Assembly (NCBI RefSeq): GCF_000208745.1
Contig: NC_030857.1
Span: 6,993,200 to 7,057,199, forward strand
DNA: 64,000 bases
Source: Theobroma cacao
Lineage: Eukaryota > Streptophyta > Magnoliopsida > Malvales > Malvaceae
Direction of reading: 5' to 3'
Below are positions 38,401-50,957 of this stretch, piece after piece. A program made the translations under genes and the position numbers. Below the pieces are notes generated by a model. That model saw only the letters and a program-made list of their open reading frames with translations, did not search any database and was not told where the DNA came from. The first letter of the stretch is position 1. Every line of letters begins with the position of its first letter.

Positions 38401-41400
38401 TTGATTTAGTTATTAACTTTATTTATCGCTTAGCACAGGTATGCGCACATAACAAGAAACATAATTTTGTTAGTTATTCTTATTTATTTAGGATATTGTA
38501 TTCATTGTTCATGATAAAACATTTTATTACTGGGTGTACTCTGGAGAAGAGAGAGGAGGTTTCCTTTGCCACTTTAGATTTGGTTTTTCAGTTAACACTT
38601 AATTTGCCTGTGCAGTCTCATGTTTGCTACAGACTTGTAATTATCCATTTATCCTGAATAACATTGTGATTTAATTTTCTAGGTTTCTTTTGTATATCAT
38701 TGAAATCTACTCTGTTGTATGAACTTTTCCGTCAATTTATACTTTGATGCTTCAGTTTCATGGATGTTTTTCCTGTCTTCCAGGTAATAGATGCATATGT
38801 CAAAGGAAATTTGGGGCGCTTCATTAATCATAGTTGTGATCCCAATTGTCGTACTGAAAAGGTGATTGTTCATATGAGCTTTTTATTATCATATCAATTA
38901 ATAAGAAAATGGGATTCCTTAATAAAAATAAAATACATGGAATTCTTAATATGTGCTTGTTATCATGAGTTGGGTGATAGCAGAATATGGAATCTTTTGG
39001 TGGAATGTCTCCTTTACACCTTCCTTGTAGTTCCTGGATATCTCCACTATATGGACCCCTTTAATTAAAAATTAGGTGGATAAGTTTATATTGGGGATTG
39101 CTCTTACTAACTTTTCTTTTGGAATGTAATTTGCCAGATCAACTAGAGTATCATGGCCATCTTTGCCTTTTTATGCTTTGTTGGTGACCATGGGCTTCAA
39201 AAAGTCTTTTAAAATCTTAAAATATATCAATGTATTAACTATTAATGGAAAATGTAGATTATAAGCTTACAATAAAAGATGCTGCTTTAATTTGCCTTTC
39301 CTCCCTACTGACCTATGTGCCTCTCAGTATGACTAATATGGCCAACTACTTTGGGGCTGGTCTCCAAATGTTTTGACTTTTTCCATGTAATGTTTGCTGA
39401 ATATGAACATGGCTGTCTTGTTTTACCGAATTTTGCTTCTCAAACTAAACTTTTTCAATGTGTTCATTTCATTTCAAAAATCTTAACCTTTATTTCCATT
39501 GGTTTTTCCTTTTTCGTGAGCAGTGGATGGTGAATGGAGAAATTTGTATTGGACTATTTGCATTGAGGGATATAAAACAGGTATGCTACATACAACTCAA
39601 AAATCATATTTTGGTGCTGCATTCCGATCTGCTTAGCCTTTAAGCTGATATATTTGAGATTTTGAAAATCATTTGGAGAGCTTACATTTTCTTGATCCTT
39701 AACTGGTGAATTTGAGTGATTGAAATATGGAAAGCAAACAGCAGAAGGAAGGTTGAAAATTAAGGTAGACTGAAGGTTGAAAAAGAATAAAGCATTTATG
39801 TTTGAAAACCTCTATTCTATGTATTGAAGGATAAACTGCAGAGAGAGAGAGAGAGAGAGAGAGGGTGCTGAACAGAGGCTAAAAAGATCTAAAAGCAGGA
39901 ACAAGCATAGGGAAATAACAATTGGTTAAATCCCATTTGGTCAGATGTGCCTCATATCACTAGTTAATAAAAACTGGAACATAGGATCTGTTACCATCTA
40001 TTGATCTTATTATCAACTTTGGGCTTTTATGGCCCCAATCAAAGTGGCATATTTAAAAGATGCTCGATAATATCAAAATATATTCAATAACAGATGGTGC
40101 TGCATTATGATATTAAAAAAGATGTTTCTGCAGCTTTTGAAGAAAAAATTTTGTTGGCCATTATCACGTAAACTTAGCTTTAGCAACTTAGTGCCTTCAT
40201 CTCTTTCCTTTTCTTTCTTTAAAATAAAACTTAATGAGATTTTGAGTGTTCAAAAGCAGGAATCTCAAGGGACGTCGTACCAGCCAGCCAAGAGGCCTCA
40301 TGAGCCACTACTTATGGCTGCTTTAAAGCAGAAGCGTTGCTTTATATATGAATTTTGCACAATATTATTCTAGGAATTTTCCACAAGAACTTTGTGTCTT
40401 GTACTCCAAGTTGCTTGTTCAAGTCTTAAAACTCAGAACTATTTTCTTCTTTCCAAACATTAACCCCCAAAAAGATGTAGTTGTGTTCAGCCTAATTCCT
40501 AAGCCCTCTGCAAGCCCTGTTAACGGATTTCTCTAATATGCCATACATTAGCTGATCAATCTTTTATTGAGACTAATAACTAATCCATGCTACACTTCTG
40601 GGTGAAGACGGGTAGAATACACATATTAATGCTAAAATACCCTTTTTGAATAGGCACATCCTCATAAGGATACAGAATACGTAATTAATGAGTTAACAAC
40701 CAGCAAGTTGATCAGTATATATTGCAAAGTAGCCATGCATCTTTTGATGGATTTTCAAATGTCAGAAAATTTAGTTGCACTGAGCCACATTTTTTCTGAT
40801 AGATATTTAATAAACCAAGAAAAAGAGGTAAAAATAGATAATGAAGCATTAAGCCTTAAGAGTCAAGAGAGTAAATTTCAAGGCAAAACCAGAGTAAGTG
40901 GAATCTGATGAGTTTTTGGAGGGTTTAGGCCCTCAGTACATGCAGTTACCCTGAAGAAAGGGTTCTTGTGTCATATCATGAATGTGTGTGTGTGCGTGTG
41001 TATAAATGTAAGTCTTTTGTATTTTTGTGACATGCATGAGAAATCATTTTTTTATATATTATGAGTTGGTTTATTTGTCAGGGTGAAGAGGTGACATTTG
41101 ACTACAACTATGTGAGGGTATTTGGAGCTGCTGCTAAAAAATGTCATTGTGGTTCACCTCATTGTCGTGGTTATATAGGTGGTGATCTACTTAGTGCGGA
41201 AGAAATTGTTCATGATGATTCAGATGAAGAATCTCCTGAACCTATGATGCTTGAAGATGGTGAAACTTGGAATGGTTCTGACAATATAATATCTAGATCT
41301 AGTTCCTTTGATGGTGCAGAAATGCAATCTGTGGAGAGTGTAGTAACTGATGGTGTAATAAAGTTGGAGAATATGCCAGAAGCTGAGGACTCTGTGAACC

Positions 41401-44400
41401 GTTCTGCTTCTGTCACATCTCAATTGAAGAGTTCAGTTGAAACAGAATATTTGAACGGAAATTTCCAATTATCCATTCAGCCAGAAGAAGTTTTGCCAGC
41501 TATGGCCGCTGTTCAGCCAGATAGTACCACAGGAAAGAAGGCTTTGAACAAAACCTCATGTTCCATTCAGAAATTAGATACTTCTCTAAATATTTTGGAC
41601 AACAAATTACCTTCTGATGTTGTTGATGCTAATAAGAAGTCAAAGTTTGATACTGCAGAAGACAAACAGGTTCCTCCAAAATCACGCCCCTTGATGAAGA
41701 CTTCTCGTTCATCTAGCTCTATTAAGAAAGGGAAAATTAGTAGTAATTCTCTGAATGGAAATAAGGTTCAGATGACATCCACCAAATCTCAAGTGCCTTC
41801 TGTCAAGCCCAAAAGATTGTCAGAAAATTCTAGTAATTGCCGTTTTGAAGCAGGTTAGGAATCCTCTATCTTAGAATGAGACTACTGTGTGGGTTTTTTT
41901 TTTTTGTGTGTTGATACATGCATTTGGATGCTTGCAGTGGAGGAGAAACTTAATGAATTGCTGGATTGTGATGGGGGGATAACAAAACGAAAGGTTAGTG
42001 GTTTAATGCCATGCATTTAACTTAGTAAAGTTTTTAGATTTAGCATGTACTTTTTCATAATTTTTGTGTCTATGAGATAGTTTTTTTTTTTCTTTTTTGC
42101 TTTGGCATCTTCTAAAAGTCATTATGGGATGCTACTTATATTGATGAGGAAAATATGTGGACTTTCTTGTAATGCAGCATGCTTCTTTATTCCGATTTTT
42201 GTACCAGATCATTTTTCTCAGGCATTTTGACTTGTAACAGGATGCTTCGAAGGGCTACTTAAAGCTTCTGCTTCTCACAGCAACTTCTGGTGATAGCGGC
42301 AATGGTGAAACAATTCAAAGGTCAATTTACTTTCTCTTTATTTAGATGCCTTAAGAACATTATATTTTGTGCTTCCGCTATATAAGTTTCCAATCTTTGA
42401 TTCTAGCTTTCTTGTTGTGCAGCAATCGAGATCTTTCAATGATTCTTGATGCACTTTTAAAAACAAAATCACGACTTGTGCTGACTGATATAATAAACAA
42501 GAATGGTATTGTTTCCTAACTTTTGCAAAACAGCAGTCAATGATGAATACATTTGCAGTTGCGTCACTATAAGCATGCAAATAAATTGCTGTTGCTTTGC
42601 TTTTCAGGTTTGCAGATGCTACACAACATTATGAAGAAATACAGAAGCGACTTCAAAAAGATCCCGATTCTTCGGAAGCTTCTAAAGGTGCAGTGCGGGA
42701 AACTGTTTTGCAATAATTTGTTGTGATTATAACCATTTTTGCGAATTTGCATGTCATGTCAAGCATTGATTGTTGGAAATATAAAGTACATCATAGTATT
42801 TGAACTGAATGTCAGTCAAAAAGATACAGAAACTATACTCCCTTTTTCCTGTAAGGGAAAAAATTAGATATTGAGGAAGACATTCACTGTCATAGATTAA
42901 GTCTTAAGTGCTTCATTCTTTTTATAGTTTTATTCAACAATAGCATTCAGATCAGCTGAATTTCACTGCTTAATGAAATGGTGAAAGTGCTTCAGTAGTG
43001 TGTTTTGAAAGAGAAAAAAAGATATTTTGGTAGTGGAAAGTTCATTTGTATATATATAAGCATGTAAGTCTTACATAGTGTTTATACTAGCTTTCATGAT
43101 CATTGTGCTATCTTTTTTTTTTTGGTCAGTGTCACAACCATATCTTGGATAACTAAAGATGTCAATTTGAGACAATTAGTGCATTTGATTGTATGAAATC
43201 TATGTGCAGTCAGATCTGGCCCAGATTTGTTATTGTAAAGCTGGTATCTAGAACCTTCTTGTTATAATGACAAAGTGTCAGTTATGAGAACTTGAAAATA
43301 AATAAGAAAACTGTCTCTGAAGATATGACAAGACTAGAGGTTGCCACTTATGCACTTCTTCTGCAGGTTTTGGAGTATTTAGCAATGAGGGAGATACTTA
43401 CCCTGGACCATATTATTGGAGGTCCTTCCTGTGCTGGAAGGCAGAGGTTAGAGGACATAGTTGAGTTTTGTTTGGTGAATACACTCCTTAGTCTTTCTTA
43501 TTCTCTTTTCCTGAAAACTATGCTTTCTCATGCAGCTTTAGAGAGTCAATACTGTCATTGACAGAGCATGATGACAAACAGGTATTGTCTTGTTCATACT
43601 TTTAGTTTGAATTAACATGCTTTTTGATTAATGGTTTTCCATGCTATGTATATTTGAGAGGGAGATATTGCTTAGAACAGAGTTGTGTATTTGTTTTTTA
43701 TGGATTATACTCTTTCTTTTAGTGAATAGCTATTTCTTGGGTGACTATTTGAGTTCTAATTAGTTTAATGTGCATTACAGGTCCATCAAATAGCCCGAAA
43801 CTTTCGAGATAGATGGATTCCTAAACCTGTCAGAAAACTTAGCTACAGGGACAAGGACGAGGGCAAAATGGAGTTTCACAGAGGTTTGGACTGTAACAGG
43901 GTGCCAGCATCAAACAATCACTGGCGTGAGCAGGCCATAAGACCTACTGAAGCAATTAGTTGTGTTATGCAATCAGTGGTTGCAACAACTTCAGTGGATA
44001 CTGCATCCCGTGAAGGATGTTCCTCATCATCTACTGGTGTTTGCCAAACAAATAGTACCAAAATTCGCAAGCGTAAAAGCCGCTGGGATCAGCCAGCAGA
44101 GACGGAGAAAATTGGCTCACGGTCACCAAAGAAACTTCAATATAGTTCATTACCTGTTTTAGTTGAATCAACACCAGATCACATAGACAAGATGAGCCAA
44201 GGGGATAAAGAATGCCGTGACTGTGTTTGCAAGGGTGAAGCTATTAATGTTGACAATGGAAGACACAGTTTTCAGGAGGATGTTCCACCAGGGTTCTCAT
44301 CTCCTCCCAATGCATCCTTGGTTTCATCTACTGCTCCATCAACTGCTATCGAATTCCCTAAACCGTATCAGCTGAAGTGTCCTGATGTGATTATTGCTCT

Positions 44401-44986
44401 TCCACAGAAGAGATTCATCTCCCGCTTGCCCGTCTCCTATGGAATTCCATTGCCCATTTTGCAGCAGTTTGGATCACCACAGGGTGAATGTGTAGAGAGT
44501 TGGATAATTGCCCCAGGCATGCCTTTCCATCCTTTTCCACCTTTACCTCCATGTCCCCGTGATAAGAAAGACACTCGACCTGCTTGCACTGCTAATTCCA
44601 TTGGAATTGATGAAGATGCAGAAGAAGGGCAACGGGACAGCAATCGACCTGCCACTAGTTATCCTGATGAAAACATTCCTTGCATGGCTGGTGGTAACCA
44701 ACCTGATCCAGACATTCCAGGTACTAACATCCAACAGGCATTTAAAAGAATGAGGGAATCTTATGATTTGGGTAAGAAGTACTTCAGACAGCAGAAACGG
44801 AAAGGGCCTCCGTGGCATAAGTCTGAATGCATGGGAAATAACCAGATAGGTGGGACATGCTGCATAGATGTAGGAAATGTAAAAAATGAGCTCAGAAATT
44901 CTTATTTTTCAGATGATATAACCTGTAGAGTTGAAAAAGGTGGTAATGATTTTTATCAGCAACCTCAGCACCCAAATCAACAATGA
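29491..44986 (+). CDS. ASHH2: Histone H3K36 methyltransferase ASHH2/SDG8/EFS
   Basis: Nuclear SET-domain enzyme for H3K36 di/trimethylation, controlling FLC and flowering time, branching, brassinosteroid and defence genes in Arabidopsis. Seventeen coding exons: 29491-33025, 33216-33420, 35339-35508, 35651-35730, 36617-36748, 36881-36997, 38168-38260, 38784-38861, 39524-39580, 41082-41853, 41938-41993, 42241-42320, 42423-42505, 42608-42687, 43367-43446, 43536-43581, 43781-44986. They sum to 6870 nt, or 2289 aa, somewhat longer than the Arabidopsis protein. Domains: repetitive acidic N-terminus with 28-residue repeats (about 85-350); basic Ser/Lys-rich patches; CW zinc finger about 1218-1270 ([14 protein letters not shown]), which reads H3K4 methylation in SDG8; AWS about 1333-1374 ([20 protein letters not shown]); SET about 1376-1500 with [12 protein letters not shown] (about 1455-1466) and VTFDYNY; post-[11 protein letters not shown] about 1510-1517; C-terminal [10 protein letters not shown] and [10 protein letters not shown] motifs. 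All catalytic signatures are intact. Confidence 0.95.
29750..30545 (+). repeat. In-frame 84-bp (28-residue) tandem repeats in SDG8 exon 1
   Basis: About eight diverged units share a pattern of [17 protein letters not shown] then GENVDGS. Units at 30034-30117 and 30118-30201 are almost identical over 84 bp, so at least one duplication is recent. All units keep the reading frame. The encoded segment is acidic and Gly/Asn/Ser-rich, probably disordered. Confidence 0.85.
37111..37504 (+). mobile_element. GGTCA-rich insertion with 9-bp target duplication in SDG8 intron 6
   Basis: A 394-bp block made of diverged GGGTTCAGGTCATTTT-like words is flanked on both sides by the identical 9-mer TAAATGGTA (37102-37110 and 37505-37513). 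Near the ends are TGGCAA (left) and TTGCCA (right), which are reverse complements. There is no coding capacity. A 9-bp duplication fits Mutator-like elements, but the lack of long terminal inverted repeats leaves the class open. Confidence 0.6.
39840..39863. repeat. (GA)n microsatellite in SDG8 intron 9
   Basis: About 12 GA units lie in the 1.5 kb intron between exons 9 and 10. A degenerate GT repeat follows in the same intron at about 40985-41000. Neither affects coding. Confidence 0.9.
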
Positions 44987-45703
44987 TTTATAGGAATTCT
45001 TTCTGAGAAGTACTGAATTTTCTTTCATACTTAATGTATTCTCTTCAATTCTTTATTTCCTGGGTTTAATTTCCAGTGAAAATTTGTAATTTTATACAAT
45101 TTTCGACTTGAAGTAATTAATCTCAGGTTCTTTTTGAGAACTGGTATTTGCCTTGTTGGTCATGGATCCTTGCAAACTTTGAGAGCTAGCACTTGTTGTT
45201 TATATTTCATTTCTTGGGCCAAGGGGAATGCACATACACACTCTCATAATCCTGGTTGTAGAAACAAATGACTAAAAACTTGCATTAATTCAGCCATTGT
45301 GTTGCTATAAGAAACAGTGTGTTTAAGGGGTAATTTTGTGTGTAAAAAAGGGAGCTAGTTTCTTGGTAATGTAATTAGTATAAAAGGTGATTCCCACGTT
45401 TGATATGTGACTTTACCATGTAAAAATTAAAGGCATCACTAGACCTTTCATTTATATAAACCTTTAGAACCAATTAAACATAAAAAGTTTCAATCCCTCC
45501 ACTCCACTTTTTTAACAGCCTTTCTCTTCTTCACATTTTACCAAAAGCCAAGAAACAAAACAGAAAAGTTGCTGTAATGAAAAGGAAAACGAGAAAAAGA
45601 AAATACATACAATTGCAATTTCTTTTCTTTCCAACTCATTTTACGTATCTCAATTTACACCTCCCTTATTCTGTCACCTCTGGCTCTAAGCCACAATCCT
45701 TCA
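44987..45703. other. Tail-to-tail spacer between SDG8 and TCHQD
   Basis: The convergent genes end 717 bp apart. The space holds both 3' UTRs (AAUAAA-like runs, T-rich tracts). No gene or RNA is recognised. Confidence 0.5.
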
Positions 45704-46835
45704 TCAATATCTCTTCAGCAAATTTCTGATATGAAGTATGCACCAAGCCTTTACTAGTGTTTTGCGCTTCCTCCAGCCATTAAAATACTTCCCTATCACC
45801 TTTTTGTAGCTAGGCCTTTGTTGCACCAAACCCCAGTACCCTGCAATGTTCGGTCTGCTAAATATATACTCATCTTCCAAATCTAGGAGCACTAAGCGAG
45901 CTAGCACTGGAATGAGCATAACATCTGCCATGGTGAACTCGTCCCCTACTAAATATGTTGTTTCATTCAGCTTTGTTTCAACTTCGTCAAGCAGTTGAAC
46001 CAGATGTTCTTTGCTCCTTCTCAGAACATCAGCGTTTTTCAACTTCTCTTCTGTCTCGTATGCTTCTCTGAGCTTACAGTGATAAGCACTAGCAAGGTCA
46101 GGAGATTCAGCCATCCGTGCAATCACCACCTTCCTTATGAATTTAGAAACAAAGGTGCGATACTTGTCAGGAATGTGTGACAGTGTGAAATATTTAGGGT
46201 TCCATTCTTGTATCTTGCGCATCCACTCTATTACTTCTTCACTACTAAAGGCGATGCCGTTATTACCAACAGAGACAACTGCAATTCTTTCAATGTACCT
46301 GCAAATATCTTGCTCACATTAGAATCTTCCCTTTTGCACTAATAAAGGTGTTTTCTGAAACAAATTTCAATCAAACATATGAAAAATGAGAAGCCCTTTC
46401 ATCACAGCAATCTTAACATAGCAGATAAGTTGTACTTACTAGGAGCTTTTAAGGCTTAAAAGAAATTATTTAGAGACACTACCCTCAACTTTTTACTTTC
46501 TTATCCTCTTCATTAATCCTTTGTCAGCTACGGTAGATAATTTTAGTGGCTGTCAAAATGTGGATTTAAAATTACATCCAAGTGCTCGGAAGACTAAAAG
46601 ATTGTGACTGAAAGTTTAGAACATACAGGATTATTTCAATTGTGTCAAAAATGGTATGAGAACCATTTTTGAAAACAGGGAGTTTCGCACTTGAATTCAT
46701 CCTGAAGAAGGAGGAGTCCATATTCTTGCCAACGATAGGATTGACATGAAATGAGGTGTAATCTATGCCTTTCTCTTCCAAAGCGAGTCTGACCTTTTGG
46801 CTGTCCAATGAGAATGGATGATGATATAACTGCAT
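45704..46835 (-). CDS. TCHQD: TCHQD-class glutathione S-transferase
   Basis: This is a glutathione transferase of the small plant TCHQD class, named after bacterial tetrachlorohydroquinone dehalogenase; the plant substrate is not settled. Two exons (46627-46835 and 45704-46298) sum to 804 nt, or 267 aa. The N-terminal thioredoxin fold covers about residues 1-75, with MQLYHHPFSLDSQKVRLALE, where the Ser of HPFSLDS is the likely glutathione-activating residue. NSSAKLPVF carries the conserved cis-Pro, followed by the FDTIEII glutathione-contact segment. The helical C-terminal domain includes VGDEFTMADVMLIPVLARL, the GST N-capping/hydrophobic-staple region (TMAD). A basic/hydrophobic tail (GWRKRKTLVKAW, IRNLLKRY) extends past the usual GST end and could bind membrane, in line with plasma-membrane localisation reported for the Arabidopsis protein. 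The start is the ATG that places Met before QLYHHP. It is convergent with SDG8. Confidence 0.92.
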
Positions 46836-48184
46836 GATTTATTTAGCTGTGGCTATCAAGATGTAACCAATGGCTCGAAACATAAAGATTGTTGTCACCA
46901 ACTTTAACTATCTTTCACAGCACAATCAAAAATAAGAATGGATGAGGACTGCAATTGAACAGTAACAAAAAATCTGATCAGCATCTTTCATCAAATTTAC
47001 TCAAAGCTATGGATACGATGATAATTAAAAGCAATGGTTCAACAAGAACATAGTAATCTGCAAGATTCTTGCTGCCCTAATATTAAAAATTTTGAGACTA
47101 TTGTTTCAATCTGCTCAATGTAAAAGAGTGAAATCCACCAAGTGTAAAGCTACAAGGCAAGAAAGAAGAACTACAAGTGAGGAATCATGCATGTTTATCA
47201 AGTTCCTTGATGCCATCAGAGTATTTCATATGAAGGAACAAAGTCAAGCTGGTTAAACTTAACAAATGCTCAGGTTTATGCCATGACTTCTACAAAATAG
47301 TAAGCCATCCTCATCGGTTATGTGAACTTAAAGGGCAAATTATAACTAGATCACAAATTCAAAATCTTGCATCCAATTACTGTATCATATTTATAATGCA
47401 TAAACTGAGGTCTCTAAATAAACTGCCTATTCTGGCACCACCCCAACAGAAAGCCGGCTTTAGGAAACTAAAAACTACTGATATGCATGTATCTTTCTTA
47501 AAGAGACAAGCTTAGCATAATGTTTGGAGATTATGATAAAGTTATGTAATGGTGTTCCAATACAATTTGAACTTGTTGCATCCATTCACCTAAAATGCCA
47601 GCATCCTCAACTCAAAAAAGAAAAATTATATGCTTTGCACAGCTCAAACTTTTAACAACAAACGTTAGCTCTAAAAACCCATGTAAGAAAATAAACAAGT
47701 ATACCATAATGAAATGCAAGTCATCAACAAAATTCAGTTCATGCAGACTATTAAATCAACTTCACAAATTGTCCAAAGTCAAGAGGGGACAAAAATATAG
47801 TAGTTGGAGAAGATTCCAGACTTTCCAGCTCAACAAGCAAGAACTCATTCAGATTACATATAAACACATCATCATGCAGCTAAATTAAACTGTTGTGAGT
47901 TCAAAGTTTGGAAACTCCTAAAGAAACCAGAGAAACATAACCAAGATACAGAAACTAAGAGAAACCCAACTGATCCTATGTCGGTTCCAGTTGAACTAAA
48001 TCAAATAAATCAGAAAAGCAAATCAAAGGAAGCCTAAAAGAACAAGAATATTAATGGGGTTCAAGTTTACAAACCAGAACAGTCAAAAAACTAACAGAAG
48101 AAAACACAAGGCTTTACCAAGATGAGCATGGAAGCTTCAACAAGAGTCCTACAAGATTTTTGAGATTGATGTGGGTTTAATTAA
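46836..48184 (-). promoter_or_regulatory. TCHQD upstream region, possibly with a 5' UTR intron
   Basis: No coding frame is credible here. On the minus strand a good donor (CATCTTG/GTAAAG at about 48116) lies 1.28 kb upstream of the start codon. The sequence between has intron-like composition, so the leader may begin near 48150-48180 and be spliced. This is inference only. Confidence 0.3.
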
Positions 48185-48289
48185 TTATATATATATATAT
48201 ATATTTATAGACATGGAAAAGGCCAAATTGGTAGAAAGTTTACGGACTTTCTTTAATTAAGAGGATGGAGAGAGAGAGAGAGAGAGAGG
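48185..48289. repeat. (TA)n and (GA)n microsatellites upstream of TCHQD
   Basis: A TA run (about 48185-48204) and a GA run (about 48268-48289) are separated by about 60 bp of ordinary sequence. Both could vary in length and lie near the presumed TCHQD transcription start. Confidence 0.85.
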
Positions 48290-48599
48290 AGGGAATAATA
48301 ACACAACTGGAGAAATAAGCGAACATGCTTCCAATTGGAAAGTGCAAAGCAAAGAGGGGTCAGTAGGGGTAACCACTCTCTAGTTTGGAGTTTAGGCTAC
48401 TTGCTAAAGTTGGAGAAGACAAGATACTCGCTCTATTGGTATTGGGCATTGATCAATGATGAATATCTCTCTCCAAGGAAAAAAGGGACGTGAGTTGTAT
48501 TTACCAACAGTAGCGCGTAGGCTTCGTGATGATGGATACAGGGAGGGAGGGAGGGGCGGTTCTTCGAAGTTGACAGTTGAAGAAAATTTGAGGCCGGCC

Positions 48600-49349
48600 A
48601 ACTAAAGGGTGCGATACATAGCGGTTAGAATGGTCGTTTAATTTTGAATTTGATTAAAATTAAATTATTTTATATTTTTATTCGAATTCAATTAATAATT
48701 AACATTAAATATTTAAATTTGATTACATAAATTCTTAAAAACAAAAATCAATTATTTAATTATAAATAACATAAATATATGTTATTAAACTCAAAATAAA
48801 AAATTTTAAATAAATTTATATATATTGTTAATGAAATTAAAGTAATAAATCAATGTTGATTTATAAAAAATAAATTAAAGTTGAAAATCATATTTAAAGG
48901 AAGTGATAATTTTAATAAATATTATATTAATTATAAATAATTTATAAAGTTTAAAATAAAATTTAATATTAAAAAATAATTATTTATAATCAAATTGAAA
49001 TTATGAATATAATTTTATTATCTAAACTTTACTCAAACATAATTATAAAATATTATAATTTTATTTAATCAAACCAAGTAAATATCCGATTATATATTAT
49101 TCATTTTGGAGCAAAAAGGAATTTGTGCATATATCATATATTGATCGGAAGTGGGGGGCCAAACGTAGAAGTGGGGTTCTTTTCTCTAGTATTAAATTGA
49201 TGAAAATACGTGTAAAATTAATGGTAGCCACTACAATAAGACAGCTACCAAGAAGTGGAATAACGGTCATTAAAAAATACAGCTTTGAATTGATTTTTAT
49301 TTATGGGTCTGATGTAATAATTGAGCAACTTACAAAAAAATCTATTCAG
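48600..49349. other. AT-rich spacer without genes
   Basis: Extremely AT-rich sequence, rich in TTTAATTATAAAT-type words, with no long frame that starts with ATG and no RNA signal. A short, less AT-rich patch at 49120-49260 also shows no recognisable coding. Confidence 0.45.
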
Positions 49350-49722
49350 CAAAGCAAAATATTTGCAAAAAATTCATTAATCATTCACCAAAATTTAAAT
49401 AAATTTTTTATATTTTTATTTTGAATCAAATAAATTTTTATAATTAATAATTAATTAATTATTATTAATCAAAATATCACTTGTAATTTTATATTAAGTG
49501 AAATTGATATAATATGCTGACATATTACAATAAATGATGACGTGACATACTAATGTGATTTTTTTACTTTTTAAATAACATTTTAACTAATAATAATTAA
49601 TTAATCATTAATAATAAAAATTTATTTAATTTAAAATAAAAATATAAGTATTTAAATAAATATAATAAAAAATAACAATTTATTTATTTTTTAAATAATT
49701 TGACACAATTTCAAATATTATG
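49350..49722. mobile_element. Palindromic AT-rich MITE-like element, copy 4
   Basis: The left arm is TTTTTATATTTTTATTTTGAATCAAATAAATTTTTATAA (split here into words), the inner part is AATTAATTATTATTAATCAAAATATCAC, and a short core carries GACATATTACAATAAATGATGACGTGACATA. The mirror arms are AATAATTAATTAATCATTAATAAT and TTTAATTTAAAATAAAAATATAAG. The right tip is TTTCAAATATTATG. The whole element would fold back on itself. Confidence 0.7.
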
Positions 49723-49833
49723 TCGAGAATGAGCTTAATCTTAGACATCCTCGTATGACCAATAAAAATATTAAGAAAGAAAACAGTAAGTAGTGTTGCG
49801 AATATCTGATTGAACTTTACGCAGACTCATCAA

Positions 49834-50106
49834 CGGGCCCAACCTTTTCTTTTTATGGATCAATGGGCCCAGAATTTAAATACACGCAATCGGTCATAAA
49901 TATAAAAATTATTTTAAGAATAATCCCCTAAGATTCTCTTTATTTACCTTTACTAGTAAAAACACACACATCGACGGGCCCATAGACAGCAGCGGTCCTA
50001 TGGTTATTGTCCAATTTATTAACAATTAGCTTAGGCCCACTAACTGGCCCAAGTAGGGTGTGTGAATGGGTTAAACCCAGTCAAACCTGTAAGTAAAAGC
50101 CCATAT
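49834..50106. promoter_or_regulatory. Cluster of GGCCCA (site II) elements
   Basis: GGGCCCA occurs at 49835, 49865 and 49976, GGCCCA-type words follow at about 50033 and 50046, and AAGCCCAT at about 50097. These match TCP-binding site II motifs of housekeeping promoters. No coding sequence starts nearby on either strand, so either the target is a non-coding transcript, a lost gene, or the match is incidental. Confidence 0.35.
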
Positions 50107-50477
50107 ATATTATAAAATGAAAAATCTATCTAGCCCAATTAGAGGGTATTGAATATTTATCATCTCCAATTTATTTTCTATTGAACAAAAATTCAACATT
50201 TCAATTAAAATTCAGTAACAATACAAGTTTGGATTTCTGACTGAGAATATCTCTCCTTTTTTTTTTTTATTAATTTATAGTGCTATTTCGTTCTGGCTGG
50301 ATACGGGCTATTGCAACCTATTCGACTTGATTCAATTGTTAACGATGAGTAGAGTTTGGATAAATATTTTGTATTAGAGTTTAATTAATCTTATTTGTAA
50401 AAAAAAAAAAAGGTAATAAGAAAGAGTCATTGCATTGGGTAAAATAAGATTTTGATGGTAGATTCAAAATATTTAGT

Positions 50478-50957
50478 CATAATGTTAAAATAAGTTTTTA
50501 AATTATTTAAGAAAATTAAAATAAGTTTTATTTTTTTATTACGTTCTATTAAATCTTTGTATTTTTATTTTTGTCAAATAAACTCTTATGTTTAATGAAT
50601 AATTAATTATCATTAGTCAAAATATCATTTCTCATTTTATATCTACATGGTACTAATATGATATTGATATGAAGAGTGAAAAATATTACATGATCATGTT
50701 ATCATGTCAAATTAACATGTCACGTTATCACCAATTATGATATGTCAACATGTCATATCATTAATTATGATATATTAATATGTCACGTTTGCATCACATG
50801 ACATAAAATGATAAATAATATTTTGTCTAAATCAATCAATGATGATAAAAGTTTATTTGATTCAAAATAAAAATATAAAATCTTGATTAAATACAATAAA
50901 AATATAAAAATTTATTTAATTTTTAATGAATAGTTTAAGAAATTTTTTAAATATTAT
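50478..50957. mobile_element. Palindromic AT-rich MITE-like element, copy 5 (longest)
   Basis: Both tips are visible: CATAATGTTAAAATAAG at the left and TTTTTTAAATATTAT at the right. The left arm is TTATTACGTTCTATTAAATC, TTTGTATTTTTATTTTTGTC; the mirror arm is TTTGATTCAAAATAAAAATA, TTGATTAAATACAATAAAAA. The core holds repeated CATGTCA/TGACATG words (AACATGTCACGTTATC, TCAACATGTCATATC). No frame. This copy best defines the family. Confidence 0.72.

Noticed and set aside
39581..41081. Open frames in SDG8 intron 9 (e.g. 40107-40373) as extra exons
   Set aside because: Exons 9 and 10 join directly in phase to give the unbroken SET motif [14 protein letters not shown], so nothing is missing between them.
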